DNA from: JBBWZH01 sp035544115
GTDB taxonomy: Bacteria; Actinomycetota; Actinomycetes; Mycobacteriales; CADCTP01
Length of the DNA stretch: 64,000 bases
Direction: 5' to 3'
Assembly: GCA_963714145.1 (NCBI GenBank)
Contig: OY970235.1
Location: 9,920,001-9,984,000, forward strand
In this document: in pieces, positions 34,545 to 44,737 of the stretch
How the letters are laid out: the number at the start of each line of letters is the position of its first letter
How positions within the stretch are numbered: position 1 is the stretch's first letter
Translations under genes and position numbers: made by a program
Notes under the pieces: model-generated
Databases searched by the model: none
The model's input: the letters and a program-made list of their open reading frames with translations, nothing else
Told to the model about the DNA's origin: nothing

Positions 34545-35485
34545 CCGGCGTGACCAGCACCGACGTCCCGGTGGGTTCCCGGGCCGCGACCAACGCCCGG
34601 GCCGGCTGGTCGCCCGGCCGGCTGGCCCGGCTGGTCACGCTGGCCGCGGTCGCGTTCCTGTTCGCGTACCCGATCCTCGGCTTCCTGCTCACCGGCTTCC
34701 GGGCGCAGACCGACACCGGGGTCGCCGGCCGCGGCCCGCTCGGTGTCACCGGCGTCTCGCTGGGCAATGCCCGGGACAGCTGGCGTACCGTGCTCGACTT
34801 CAACAACGGCGTGTTCCTGCACTGGATCGTCAACTCGCTGGTGGTCTCGATCGGCGGCGCGGTGCTCGCGGTGGTCGCCGGTATCCCGGCCGGGTACGCG
34901 ATGGCCCGGCTGCGGTTCCGCGGCCGCCGGCTGCTGCGGTTCCTCACCCTGGTGCTGATGGTGATGCCGAACACCGTGCTGGTGATCCCGTTGTTCCTGG
35001 AGGTCAGCGCGGTCGGCGCGATCGACCAGCTGTGGCCGGTGATCGTCATCATGGGCTTCTTCCCGTTCGGTGTGTACCTGGCCTACATCCACTTCGCCAC
35101 CGCGCTGCCGTACGAGCTGGTCGAGGCCGGCCGCGTGGACGGGCTGAGCGAGCTGGGCATCTTCTTCCGGGTCGCGGTGCCACTGTCCAATCAGGCCGTC
35201 GCGCTGACCGCGTTCTTCGCGTTCGTGGCCGCCTGGACGAACTACTTCCTGCCGCTGGTGCTGCTGCCGCTGACCGACCACGCGACGGTCTCGGTCGGGT
35301 TGCAGCAGCTGATCGGCAGCAGCCCGCTGTTCGACCCGACCACCGCCGCCGGGCTGGACGTGAAGCTCTACATGCCGCAGCTCTCGCTGGCCACGTTCGT
35401 TACGATGCTGCCGGTGATCGTGGTGTTCATCGGCGCGCAGAAGTACCTGATGCGCGGCCAGACCGTCGGCGCGGTCAAGGGATGA
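34541..35485 (+). CDS. ABC sugar transporter permease 2 (MalG type)
   Basis: Predicted 314 residues from GTG 34541, overlapping the first permease stop (GTGA). Six helices; MalG-type EAA loop ELVEAGRVDGLSELGIFFRV near 200; IPAGYAMARLRFRG before it. It forms the heteromeric channel with the preceding permease. The next ATG overlaps its stop (ATGA). Confidence 0.9.
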   Translation: MTGVTSTDVPVGSRAATNARAGWSPGRLARLVTLAAVAFLFAYPILGFLLTGFRAQTDTGVAGRGPLGVTGVSLGNARDSWRTVLDFNNGVFLHWIVNSLVVSIGGAVLAVVAGIPAGYAMARLRFRGRRLLRFLTLVLMVMPNTVLVIPLFLEVSAVGAIDQLWPVIVIMGFFPFGVYLAYIHFATALPYELVEAGRVDGLSELGIFFRVAVPLSNQAVALTAFFAFVAAWTNYFLPLVLLPLTDHATVSVGLQQLIGSSPLFDPTTAAGLDVKLYMPQLSLATFVTMLPVIVVFIGAQKYLMRGQTVGAVKG

Positions 35486-36519
35486 CGCTGCCGGCGCGGG
35501 TCGGCCCGCTCGGCCTGGGTTGCGCCCCGTTCGGCAACCTCTACCGGGAGATCACCGACGAGCAGGCGGCCGAGACGTTCCGGACCGCCTGGGATCTCGG
35601 CGTGCGGCTGTTCGACGTGGCGCCGCACTACGGGCTCGGCCTGGCTGAGCGCCGGCTCGGCCGGCTGCTGACCGGCGTGCCGCGGGCGGACGTGATCGTC
35701 AGCACCAAGGTCGGCCGGCTGCTCGAACCGTACCCGGACGGGCGGGCCCGCCCGGACGCCGAGGGGTTCGCGGTGCGCTCGCCGCTGCGCCGGGTCCGCG
35801 ACTACAGCGCCGACGGCGTGCGCCGCAGTGTCGAGTCCAGTTTGGACCGGCTCGGGCTGGATCGGCTGGACATAGCGCTGGTTCACGACCCGGACGAGCA
35901 CGTCGAGCAGGCGTTGACCGGGGCGCTGCCGGCGCTGGCGCTACTGCGTGCCGAAGGCGTGGTCGGTGCGATCGGGGTCGGGATGAACCAGGTGGCCGGG
36001 CCCGAGCGGTTCGTCCGCGAGTCCGATGTGGACGTCCTGCTGGTGGCCGGCCGGTGGACGCTGCTGGACCGCAGCGCCGGCGCGACCCTGTTCCCGCTCT
36101 GCCAGCAGCGCGGGGTGAGCGTGCTGCTCGGCGGGGTGCTCAACTCCGGCCTGCTCGGCCAGGACCATCCGGACGGCTCGGCCACCTACGACTACCGGCC
36201 GGCGGCCCGGTCGGTGCTGGAGCGGGCGGCCGCGTTCGCCGCCGCCAGCCGCCGGCACGGCCTGCCGCTGGCCCGGGCCGCGACCGCGTTCGCCGCCCGG
36301 CATCCGGCGGTGACCTCCGTCCTGATCGGAGCGCGCACGCCGGACGAGGTGCGGGCCGCGCACACCGCGCTGACCGAGCCGATCCCGGCCCGGATACTGG
36401 ACGACATCGCCGCCGCACGGCCGGCCGACCCAGCCGCTGCGCGGCCGGGCGACCAGGCCGGCCCGCGGCCGGGTGACAGCGCCGCCGATGACCGGGCCGC
36501 CGCGCGGCCGGACGACTGA
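35482..36519 (+). CDS. Aldo/keto reductase, probable sugar (L-fucose-type) dehydrogenase
   Basis: Predicted 345 residues from ATG 35482. AKR signature: VRLFDVAPHYGLGLAERRLG with catalytic Tyr, VIVSTKVGRLLEP with Lys, and LDIALVHDPDEHVEQ with His. SVLIGARTPDEV is the cofactor region. The sequence style is that of D-threo-aldose 1-dehydrogenase/L-fucose dehydrogenase, which makes the lactone used by the lactonase at 24 kb. The last 40 residues (ARPADPAAARPGDQAGPRPG...) are a low-complexity tail. The aldose substrate is inferred. Confidence 0.85.
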   Translation: MTLPARVGPLGLGCAPFGNLYREITDEQAAETFRTAWDLGVRLFDVAPHYGLGLAERRLGRLLTGVPRADVIVSTKVGRLLEPYPDGRARPDAEGFAVRSPLRRVRDYSADGVRRSVESSLDRLGLDRLDIALVHDPDEHVEQALTGALPALALLRAEGVVGAIGVGMNQVAGPERFVRESDVDVLLVAGRWTLLDRSAGATLFPLCQQRGVSVLLGGVLNSGLLGQDHPDGSATYDYRPAARSVLERAAAFAAASRRHGLPLARAATAFAARHPAVTSVLIGARTPDEVRAAHTALTEPIPARILDDIAAARPADPAAARPGDQAGPRPGDSAADDRAAARPDD

Positions 36520-36527
36520 GGAGACCC

Positions 36528-37379
36528 ATGCGGATCGTGACCGTGCAGCTGGACGGGGCCGAGCGGCTCGGCGTGCTGGCCGGCGACGAGGTGGCCGTCC
36601 CGGCCGCCGGGCCACGCGTCGCCGAGGAACTGCTGTCCGATGTGGACGCGGGCCTGGCCGCGCTGCGGTCGGCGACCCGGCGGGTGCCGGTCGGCTCGGT
36701 CCGGCTGCTGGCCCCGGTGCCGCGGCCGCGGAACATCGTCTGCATCGGCAAGAACTACGCCGACCACGCCGCCGAGGGCGACGGCGAGCTGCCGGCCGAG
36801 CCGCTGATCTTCATGAAGCACACCGGCTCGGTGATCGGCCCGGCGGACCAGATCCGCTGGTCGACCGGGCTGGCGACGCAGGTCGACTGGGAGGCCGAGC
36901 TGGCGGTGGTGATCGGCCGCCGGGCCTGGCAGGTGCCGGCCGACCGGGCCCTCGACCACGTCCTGGGCTACACCTGCCTGAACGACGTCTCGGCGCGCGA
37001 CCTGCAGTTCGGTGACGGGCAGTGGGTGCGCGGGAAGTCGCTGGCCACGTTCTGCCCGCTGGGCCCCGCCCTGGTCACCGCCGACGAGGTGGCCGACCCG
37101 CAGGCGCTGCCGATCCGCTGCCTGGTGAACGGCGTGACCATGCAGTCGGCCAACACCAAGCAGATGGTGCATCCGGTCGCCGCGATCATCGCGCACTGCT
37201 CGGCCGCGTTCCCGCTGCTGCCCGGCGACGTGATCGCCACCGGAACCCCGTCCGGCGTCGGCGTCTTCCGCGACCCGCCGGTGCTGCTGGCCGACGGTGA
37301 CGAGGTCACCGTCGAGATCGACGGGGTGGGCCGGCTGACCAACCGGTGCGTAGCCGGCCCAGCCCCTGCCGACCTTTAG
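36528..37379 (+). CDS. Fumarylacetoacetate hydrolase family protein
   Basis: Predicted 283 residues from ATG 36528 with GAGGAGA upstream. FAH core: NIVCIGKNYADHAAE, PLIFMKHTGSVIGP, VDWEAELAVVIGRRA (metal Glu), GYTCLNDVSARDLQ, WVRGKSLATFCPLGP, and IATGTPSGVGVFRDPP. In L-fucose breakdown a FAH homologue cleaves 2,4-diketo-3-deoxy-L-fuconate to pyruvate and L-lactate. It is the last gene of the rightward operon, and its stop is one base from the GH16 stop on the other strand. Confidence 0.9.
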   Translation: MRIVTVQLDGAERLGVLAGDEVAVPAAGPRVAEELLSDVDAGLAALRSATRRVPVGSVRLLAPVPRPRNIVCIGKNYADHAAEGDGELPAEPLIFMKHTGSVIGPADQIRWSTGLATQVDWEAELAVVIGRRAWQVPADRALDHVLGYTCLNDVSARDLQFGDGQWVRGKSLATFCPLGPALVTADEVADPQALPIRCLVNGVTMQSANTKQMVHPVAAIIAHCSAAFPLLPGDVIATGTPSGVGVFRDPPVLLADGDEVTVEIDGVGRLTNRCVAGPAPADL

Positions 37380-37380
37380 T

Positions 37381-39108
<1,728 letters not shown>

Positions 39109-39191
39109 GGGTTCCTCCCGGGTGGACGGTGGGTCGGGGTGGGCGTGGCGGCTGCCCGAGAGCCGCCACGAGGGTGTCCGATGTGGACAGC

Positions 39192-39223
39192 GGGCCGCCC
39201 CGGCAGTGCTGCCGGGGCGGCCC
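39192..39223 (-). terminator. Terminator of the GH30-GH18 operon
   Basis: Perfect 15-bp arms (GGGCCGCCCCGGCAG and its complement) with a two-base centre, ten bases beyond the GH18 stop. One of the strongest hairpins in the window. Confidence 0.75.
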
Positions 39224-39232
39224 TGGTGCCGA

Positions 39233-40621
39233 TCAGCCGCGGTACTGGGCGAAGATCCGGGTGAAGTCCCAGGCTGCCTGGCCGATGCCGCTGCAACTGT
39301 CGGCCACGCCGCCGGTGCACGGCCGGTCCCGGTTCACCGACCAGAACGTCAGCCGGGCCAGGTGGTGCTGCTGCGCGTAGGCCAGGATCGTCTGGAAGTT
39401 CGCCTGCGTGACGGTCTCCTGCACGTCGGTGATGCCGTTCATGGACGAGATACCGGAGTGCCGGTAGGCCGTGTCGGCCGAATAGCCGAACGCCGCCACC
39501 AGCCGGTTCTTCAGACCCTCGGTGGCCTGCACGGTCAGCGTGCCCATGTTCTGGCCGGCCCCGCCGAAGTCGAACGGCATGATGCTCCAGCCGTCCGCGG
39601 CGAACCCGCTGGCCGCCGCCCTGCCGATCATCGTGTTGTCCGGCCCGGACGGTCCACTCGGGAACGTCACGTAGATGTGCAGGCCCGGGTTGCTCGCCCG
39701 GACGATCTTCAACGCGTCCACGGTGCGCTGCTGGATGGCCCCGTCGGCGTAGGCGTCGGTCTCGATGTCGATGTCGATCGCCCGCAGCGCGTACGCGTTG
39801 ATCACCCGCTGGTACGCACCGGCCAGCGTCGCCGGCGTGGTGCAACTGCGCTCCAGCTTGTTGCCGGACGCGCCGCCGAAGGACGGCATCACGTCACCAC
39901 CGCCGGCCCGGATCGAGTTGATGGTGGACTGGTCCACCCCGCCGGTGAGCGCCCGGCCGCCGTCCCACTGCGGGTTGCAGGTGCCGTTGGAGAGGATGAA
40001 CGCCATCGTGAACCAGCGGACGCCGGTCGCGTTCTGCACGGTGCGCGGGTCCGGCGGGTTGCCCCAGCCCTCGTACAGGTACGGCGCCACCTGCTCGCCG
40101 GCCACCCCGGTGGGCGGGGTGGTGGTGCCGCCCGTGGGCGCCGTCCACTTCTGGTTCGCGGCGCCGGTGCAGGTCCAGATCTGCAGCCGGGTGGCGTCGG
40201 CGGAGGAGTTGCCGGTGACGTCCAGACACTTGTTCGCCGCCGGGTTCACCAGGTCGCGGGCAGTGCTGTAGCGCCACTGCTGAGCGCCGGTGCCGTTGCA
40301 GTCGTACAACTGCACCTTGGCGCCGTCCGCGGTGGAGGCCGCGGTGACGTCCAGGCACTTGCCCAGCGCCCGGACGCTGCCGTCGGCCGCCATCGTCCAG
40401 CTCTGCGCGGCGGTCCCGTTGCAGGTGAACAACTGCACGGCCGTGCCGTTCGCGGTGCTCGCGGCCGCCACGTCGACGCACTTGCCGGCCAGTCCGGTGA
40501 TCTGGCCGACCGGGTCGGCGGCGCCGGCCGGCGTGGCGCCGGTCAGTACCGCGGCGGTGAGGCCGCCGGCGACCGCCAGGGTCGCCGCGGCGAGGACGCG
40601 GGCGGTTCGATGAAGTCTCAT
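39233..40621 (-). CDS. Secreted GH18-type chitinase with ricin-B (CBM13) domain
   Basis: Predicted 462 residues from ATG 40621, overlapping the GH30 stop (ATGA). Sec signal at 1-35. The ricin-type trefoil (about 38-165) has three GKCLDV / QLFTCNGTAAQSW units. A short TPTGGTTTPP linker follows. The catalytic TIM barrel (about 180-462) has the strand AIDIDIETDAYADG, matching the DxxDxDxE motif, and WSIMPFDFGGAGQNMG. It resembles chitinase-like GH18 proteins of actinomycetes. Translational coupling with the GH30 gene, which carries the same trefoil domain, suggests joint production. Confidence 0.88.
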   Translation of the reverse strand: MRLHRTARVLAAATLAVAGGLTAAVLTGATPAGAADPVGQITGLAGKCVDVAAASTANGTAVQLFTCNGTAAQSWTMAADGSVRALGKCLDVTAASTADGAKVQLYDCNGTGAQQWRYSTARDLVNPAANKCLDVTGNSSADATRLQIWTCTGAANQKWTAPTGGTTTPPTGVAGEQVAPYLYEGWGNPPDPRTVQNATGVRWFTMAFILSNGTCNPQWDGGRALTGGVDQSTINSIRAGGGDVMPSFGGASGNKLERSCTTPATLAGAYQRVINAYALRAIDIDIETDAYADGAIQQRTVDALKIVRASNPGLHIYVTFPSGPSGPDNTMIGRAAASGFAADGWSIMPFDFGGAGQNMGTLTVQATEGLKNRLVAAFGYSADTAYRHSGISSMNGITDVQETVTQANFQTILAYAQQHHLARLTFWSVNRDRPCTGGVADSCSGIGQAAWDFTRIFAQYRG

Positions 40622-42520
40622 GCGCTCGGGACCGTCCACTTCTGGTTGGCCGCGCCGGTGCAGGTCCAGATCTGCAGCCGGGTGGCGTCGGCGGAGGAGT
40701 TGCCGGTGACGTCCAGACACTTGTTCGAGGCCACGTTCACCAGGTCGCGCCCGGCGGTCGCGCTCCAGGACTGGGCCCCGGTGCCGTTGCAGTCGAACAA
40801 CTGCACCTTGGCACCGTCCGCGGTGGACGCCGCGGTGACGTCCAGGCACTTGCCCAGCGCCCGCACGGTCCCGTCGGTGCCCATCGTCCACTGCTGCGCC
40901 GCGCTGCCGTTGCAGCCGAACAGCTGCACGGCGGCGCCGTTCGCGGTCGAGCCGCCGGCCACGTCCACGCACTTACCGGCCAGCCCGGTGATCTGCCCGG
41001 TACGCGCGCCGCCGCCGGCCTGGGTGCCGGACCAGGTGAAGGTCGCGGTCGTCTTGGTCGGCAGGTTGTACGCGAACGACTGGCCGCCCCAGTTCACCCG
41101 AACCGTCTGCGCGCTGCCGGTGTCGTTGTAGGCGACCAGTGCCTTGGAGCCGTCCGGGTTGATCCAGGCCACGTTCGGCACGCTGGTGTTCGCGGTGGAG
41201 GCGATCCGGAACGCGCCGGGCTTGACGAACTTCGTCAGGTGGCCCATCGAGTAGTACTCGATCGTGTAGTCGACCTGCCCGCTCCGGCCGTCTCCATTGT
41301 GGACGGTGATCAGGCCGGTGCAGGTGCCGCAGCCGCCGTCGTGCGGGCCCATGTTCTGGTCCACCGCGAGGCTCCACTTGGTCACCGTGCGGCCCCAGTT
41401 GCGGGTGTAGTCGACGATGTTGCGCATGTCCTCCTGCTGCTGGTTGACGATCCAGGTGCCGCCGGAGTGCTCGGTGTCGAACGCGCTCACCGCCGGGAAC
41501 TGGTTGTGGATCGTCGTCTGCAGCGCGACGTCACCGCCGTAGCCGTGCCAGGCGATGCCGCCGAACAGCGGGTCGTTGCGCAGCGCGGCGTCGTTCAGCG
41601 GAACCGAGCCGAAGTCGTCGTAGTTGCTCCAGTTCCAGTCCAGCACGAGTACCTTGGTGTTGATCCCGGCGGCCCGGAACGCCGGCAGCAGGTTGCTGCG
41701 CAGGAAGAAGTCCAGCCCGTTGCCGTTCCAGTTCATCGACGCGTAGCCGGCGCAGCAGGTCGGCTCGTTCTGCGGGGAGACGTAGTCGATCGGCACCCCC
41801 TGGGCCTGGTACGCCTGGATGTACTTGACGAAGTACTGGGCGTACGCGGGGTAGTACTGCGACTCGAGCCAGCCGCCGACGACGTTGTCGTTGTCCTTCA
41901 TCCACGGCGGCGCGCTCCACGGCACCGCCATCACCTTGAGGTTCGGGTTCAGCGACCGGGCCTGCTTGGTCAGCGGCAGCACGTCGGCCAGGTCGTGCGC
42001 AATGGAGAACCGGGCCAGGCCCGGGTCGGTCTGCCCGGCCGGCATGTCGTCGTAGGAGTAGTTGAACCGGGCCAGGTCGGACGAGCCCATCGGGTTGCGC
42101 AGCCAGGCCAGGCCGATGCCGGCGGTCGGGCTGAACAGCTTGGTCATGGTGTCGTTGCGGGTGGCCGCCGACAGCGCGCCGCTGCTGTTCATCAGCCAGG
42201 CGGCGGTGTCGGTGAACGAGGCACCGGCACCGATGAACTGCTGGTAGCGGGTGTTCTCGTCGACGCTGATGTTCTGGCCGCTGCCGCCGGTACCCGCGCT
42301 GAACGCGATCGGCGCCTGCTGCTGCAGGCCGCGGGTGACGTGCCGGCCGGCGGCGTCGTCGGTGCGTGGTGAGCCAGATGTTGACCGTCTCGCCGGCGGC
42401 GCCCGCCGGCGCCGGTTGCACGATCAGCAGGCCGGCCGCGCCCAGCAGGGCGGCGGCTCCGGCCGCGGCGAGCGGGCGCGTCCGGGGTCTGCCGCGTGGG
42501 GACGCGAAGGACAAGGCCAT
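40618..42520 (-). pseudogene. Secreted GH30 glycosidase with CBM13, split by a frameshift
   Basis: Start ATG 42520 with GGCGGAG upstream. Residues 1 to about 52 encode a signal peptide and GETVNIWLTT. At about 42363-42368 the frame breaks. One extra base (ACCACGCACC where ACCACGACC is expected) shifts the rest into another frame, which continues TDDAAGRHVTRGLQQQAPIA, then NISVDENTRYQQFIGAGASF and TDTAAWLMNSSGAL, and is open to 40618. The body has GH30 motifs: FSIAHD, WSAPPWMKDN, VSPQNEPTC (acid/base Glu) and AFDTEHSGG (nucleophile Glu), then a beta-sandwich and a ricin-type CBM13. Repaired it would be about 633 residues. As given, the gene cannot make the enzyme from its own start. Confidence 0.82.
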
Positions 42521-42649
42521 GCGACTCCGCCTTTCAACCTGGGGATGGCGGGCAGCGGGGAACCGCCCGGCCACTCCTTGCGGGATGGACGAGGCGAACG
42601 CGCGGCAGCGGAACCGGGGCGCGACCGACCGCCGATCGGCAATGCCTTA

Positions 42650-42668
42650 GTTCAAGACGTGTTTTAAC
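42650..42668. promoter_or_regulatory. Possible operator upstream of GH30
   Basis: GTTCAAGACGTGTTTTAAC contains inverted GTTnAA and TTnAAC arms seven bases apart, 130 bases before the GH30 ATG, in an AT-richer patch. The match to a known operator class is weak. Confidence 0.3.
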
Positions 42669-42760
42669 CTGCCGGCTATGCCCGCGTCAAGCACGGGACG
42701 CAGCGTCACTGGGCCGGCCGGCGGACCAACCTTGCGGCCGGACAGGCGCCGGACACGACG

Positions 42761-42791
42761 GCGGCCGGCGGCGCAGAGCGCCACCGGCCGC
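42761..42791 (-). terminator. Terminator downstream of the ArsR gene
   Basis: Fourteen-bp arms with one mismatch (GCGGCCGGCGGCGC against GCGCCACCGGCCGC) and a three-base loop, 60 bases beyond the ArsR stop. Confidence 0.5.
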
Positions 42792-42850
42792 CGCGGGCGG
42801 GGTTTCAGTCGACTACATCGGACGGTGTGCTGACCAGGGTGGTGCCGAGC

Positions 42851-43189
42851 TCAGGTGTCGAGATCATCCGTCGCCTGCAGTTGCTGCAGATAGGTGTCCA
42901 GCCGGTCGTGGCTCGCCGCCCAGAACTGCCGGTAGCCGTCGGCCCATTCGGTGACCTGCCGCAGCGGTGCCGCGTCCAGCCGGCACGGGCGGCGCTGCGC
43001 CTCCCGGCCGCGGCTGATCAGCCCGGCTCGCTCCAGCACCCGCAGGTGCTTGGAGACCGCCGGCCCGCTCATCGCGAACGGCGCGGACAGTTCCTTCACC
43101 GTCGCCGGCCCGGTGGCCAGCCGGGCCAGGATCGCCCGCCGGGTCGGATCGGCCAGCGCGGCGAACGTCGTGCTCAGGGTATCCGGCAT
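42851..43189 (-). CDS. ArsR-family winged-helix regulator
   Basis: Predicted 112 residues from ATG 43189. FAALADPTRRAILARLATGP, TVKELSAPFAMSGPAVSKHL and RVLERAGLISRGREAQRR form the winged helix. No metal-binding Cys pair is visible, so it belongs with the metal-independent branch of the family that often controls adjacent genes. The C-terminus (WADGYRQFWAASHDRLDTYL) matches the group linked to SRPBCC/AHSA1-type partners, though none is present here. It is divergent from the DUF2071 gene. Confidence 0.88.
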   Translation of the reverse strand: MPDTLSTTFAALADPTRRAILARLATGPATVKELSAPFAMSGPAVSKHLRVLERAGLISRGREAQRRPCRLDAAPLRQVTEWADGYRQFWAASHDRLDTYLQQLQATDDLDT

Positions 43190-43202
43190 AAGGAACCAAT
43201 CA

Positions 43203-43227
43203 GTTAGATAACCTTGCGGTTAGATAA
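43203..43227. promoter_or_regulatory. Direct repeats in the ArsR divergent promoter
   Basis: GTTAGATAA occurs at 43203-43211 and 43219-43227, 16 bases apart, so on nearly the same DNA face one and a half turns apart. The flanks ATCAG and CTGAT make an overall imperfect inverted repeat. The AT-rich block sits just 13 bases before the ArsR ATG, a good place for autoregulation. Confidence 0.5.
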
Positions 43228-43273
43228 TCTGATCGGCGGCCCGGTGTCAAGCCGGCCGCCGCGCCGGGCCAGG

Positions 43274-44029
43274 ATGGGCGGGGTGAGCGTCGAGCCGGTG
43301 ACGGTGACCGCGACCCGCCCGGTGCGGCCGCCGTTGCTGGTGCAGCGCTGGCACGATCTGGCCTTCCTGCACTGGCCGGCGCCGCCCGCGGTGGTCGCGC
43401 CGTTCCTGCCGGCCGGCACCCGGCCGGACACGCTGGACGGGGTCACCTACATCGGGCTGATCGGGTTCCGGATGGTCCGGCTCGGGCTGCTGGCCGGGCC
43501 CGGCCTGCCCTACCTGGGCACGTTCTGCGAGACGAACGTCCGGCTGTACTCGGTGGACCGGGCCGGCCGGCGCGGCGTGGTGTTCCTGTCCCTGGACGCG
43601 TCCCGGCTGCTGCCGGTGCTGGTGGCGCAGGCCAGCCTGCGGCTGCCGTACCGGTGGGCGCGGATGCGGCTGGACGTCGACGGGCCGGTCTTCCGGTACA
43701 CCGCCCGGCGCCGCCGGGGCACCCGGCCGACCAACCGGATGGCGGTCCGGGCCGGCGCCCCGATCGCCGCGCCGAGCCCACTGGAACACTTCGTCACCGC
43801 CCGCTGGGGCCTGCACGTCCGGGCGTACGGCCGCACCCGGTACCTGCCGAACGTCCATCCACAGTGGACGCTGCACCGGGCGGAACTGCTCGACCTGGAC
43901 GACCGGTTGGTGGCCGCCACCGGCCTGCCGGCCCCCGCGGGCGCGCCGGCCAGCGTGCTCTACTCGCCCGGCGTGCCGGTCCGCTTCGGCCGCCCGATCA
44001 GTGTCGACCGGGAAGGATCAGCATCGTGA
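43274..44029 (+). CDS. DUF2071 (YqjF-like) protein
   Basis: Predicted about 251 residues (ATG 43274; GTG 43283 possible). Conserved features: LVQRWHDLAFLHWPAPP, PAGTRPDTLDGVTYIGLIGF, LGTFCETNVRLYSVDRAGRR, GVVFLSLDASRLLPVLVAQA, PYRWARMRLDVDG and the C-terminal VLYSPGVPVRFGRP. The family (acetoacetate-decarboxylase-like fold) has no assigned reaction. Its stop overlaps the start of the HD-domain gene (GTGA). Confidence 0.87.
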   Translation: MGGVSVEPVTVTATRPVRPPLLVQRWHDLAFLHWPAPPAVVAPFLPAGTRPDTLDGVTYIGLIGFRMVRLGLLAGPGLPYLGTFCETNVRLYSVDRAGRRGVVFLSLDASRLLPVLVAQASLRLPYRWARMRLDVDGPVFRYTARRRRGTRPTNRMAVRAGAPIAAPSPLEHFVTARWGLHVRAYGRTRYLPNVHPQWTLHRAELLDLDDRLVAATGLPAPAGAPASVLYSPGVPVRFGRPISVDREGSAS

Positions 44030-44637
44030 CGCTCAACCTGGACGGCCTCCCGCTGCCGGCGTCCACCCGGCAGCAGTTCGACTTCCTGGTCACCGCGCAC
44101 CGGTTGACCTCGGTCGCCCGGGTGAACCGGCTGACCGACGGCAGCCGGGCCGAGAGCAGCGCCGAGCACAGCTGGCACCTGGCGCTGATGGCGCTGGTGC
44201 TCGCCGCCGACCACGCCGCCGGCATCGACCTGGGCCGGGTGCTGACGATGCTGGTCATCCACGACCTGGTCGAGGTCGAGGTGGGCGATGTGCCGATCTA
44301 CGACGAGCAGCGGCGGGTCGACATCGTGGCGCTGGAGCACGCCGCGGCGGCCCGGCTGTTCGGCCGGCTGCCCGCCGCCGAGGTCGACCTGCTCGCGCTG
44401 TGGACCGAGTTCGAGGACGCGCGGACCGACGACGCCCGGTTCGCCCGCGCGGTGGACCGGCTGCAGCCGCTGCTGATGCACTGCGCCTCGGACGGCGCGG
44501 CCTGGGCCGAGCGGCGCATCACGGTCGGCCAGGAACGCCGGTTGATGGCCATGATCGCCGACTTCTGGCCGTCCCTCGGCCCGGTCGCCGACGCCCTGAT
44601 CGCCGACGCGCACCGGCGCGGCCTGCTGGCCGACTGA
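44026..44637 (+). CDS. HD-domain phosphohydrolase (YfbR/5'-nucleotidase type)
   Basis: Predicted 203 residues from GTG 44026 with GGAAGGA upstream, overlapping the DUF2071 stop by four bases. The HD metal site reads AEHSWHLALMAL (His), MLVIHDLVEVEVGDVP (His-Asp) and a later Asp (DDARFARAVDRLQPLL). This is the pattern of COG1896 enzymes such as YfbR, which dephosphorylate 5'-deoxynucleoside monophosphates. The substrate here is not known. Confidence 0.88.
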   Translation: MTLNLDGLPLPASTRQQFDFLVTAHRLTSVARVNRLTDGSRAESSAEHSWHLALMALVLAADHAAGIDLGRVLTMLVIHDLVEVEVGDVPIYDEQRRVDIVALEHAAAARLFGRLPAAEVDLLALWTEFEDARTDDARFARAVDRLQPLLMHCASDGAAWAERRITVGQERRLMAMIADFWPSLGPVADALIADAHRRGLLAD

Positions 44638-44737
44638 CCACACTGGACGGTTCGGCCGGCCGGCAACCCGCCGGACGGGGCCGCCCGCGTTCGCTAGCCT
44701 GGACGGGTTGTCCGAGCCAGCTGGAAGGATCTTGTCG

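Larger units (their letters stand above)
42521..42850. other. Intergenic region between the GH30 and ArsR genes
   Basis: About 330 bases with no supported gene. It holds the GH30 promoter side (with an inverted repeat at 42650-42668) and the ArsR terminator hairpin (42761-42791). Confidence 0.5.

Noticed and set aside
32150..35485. Missing ABC ATPase as a sign of a broken transporter
   Set aside because: Actinomycete sugar importers commonly use a shared MsiK ATPase encoded elsewhere, so the absence is expected.
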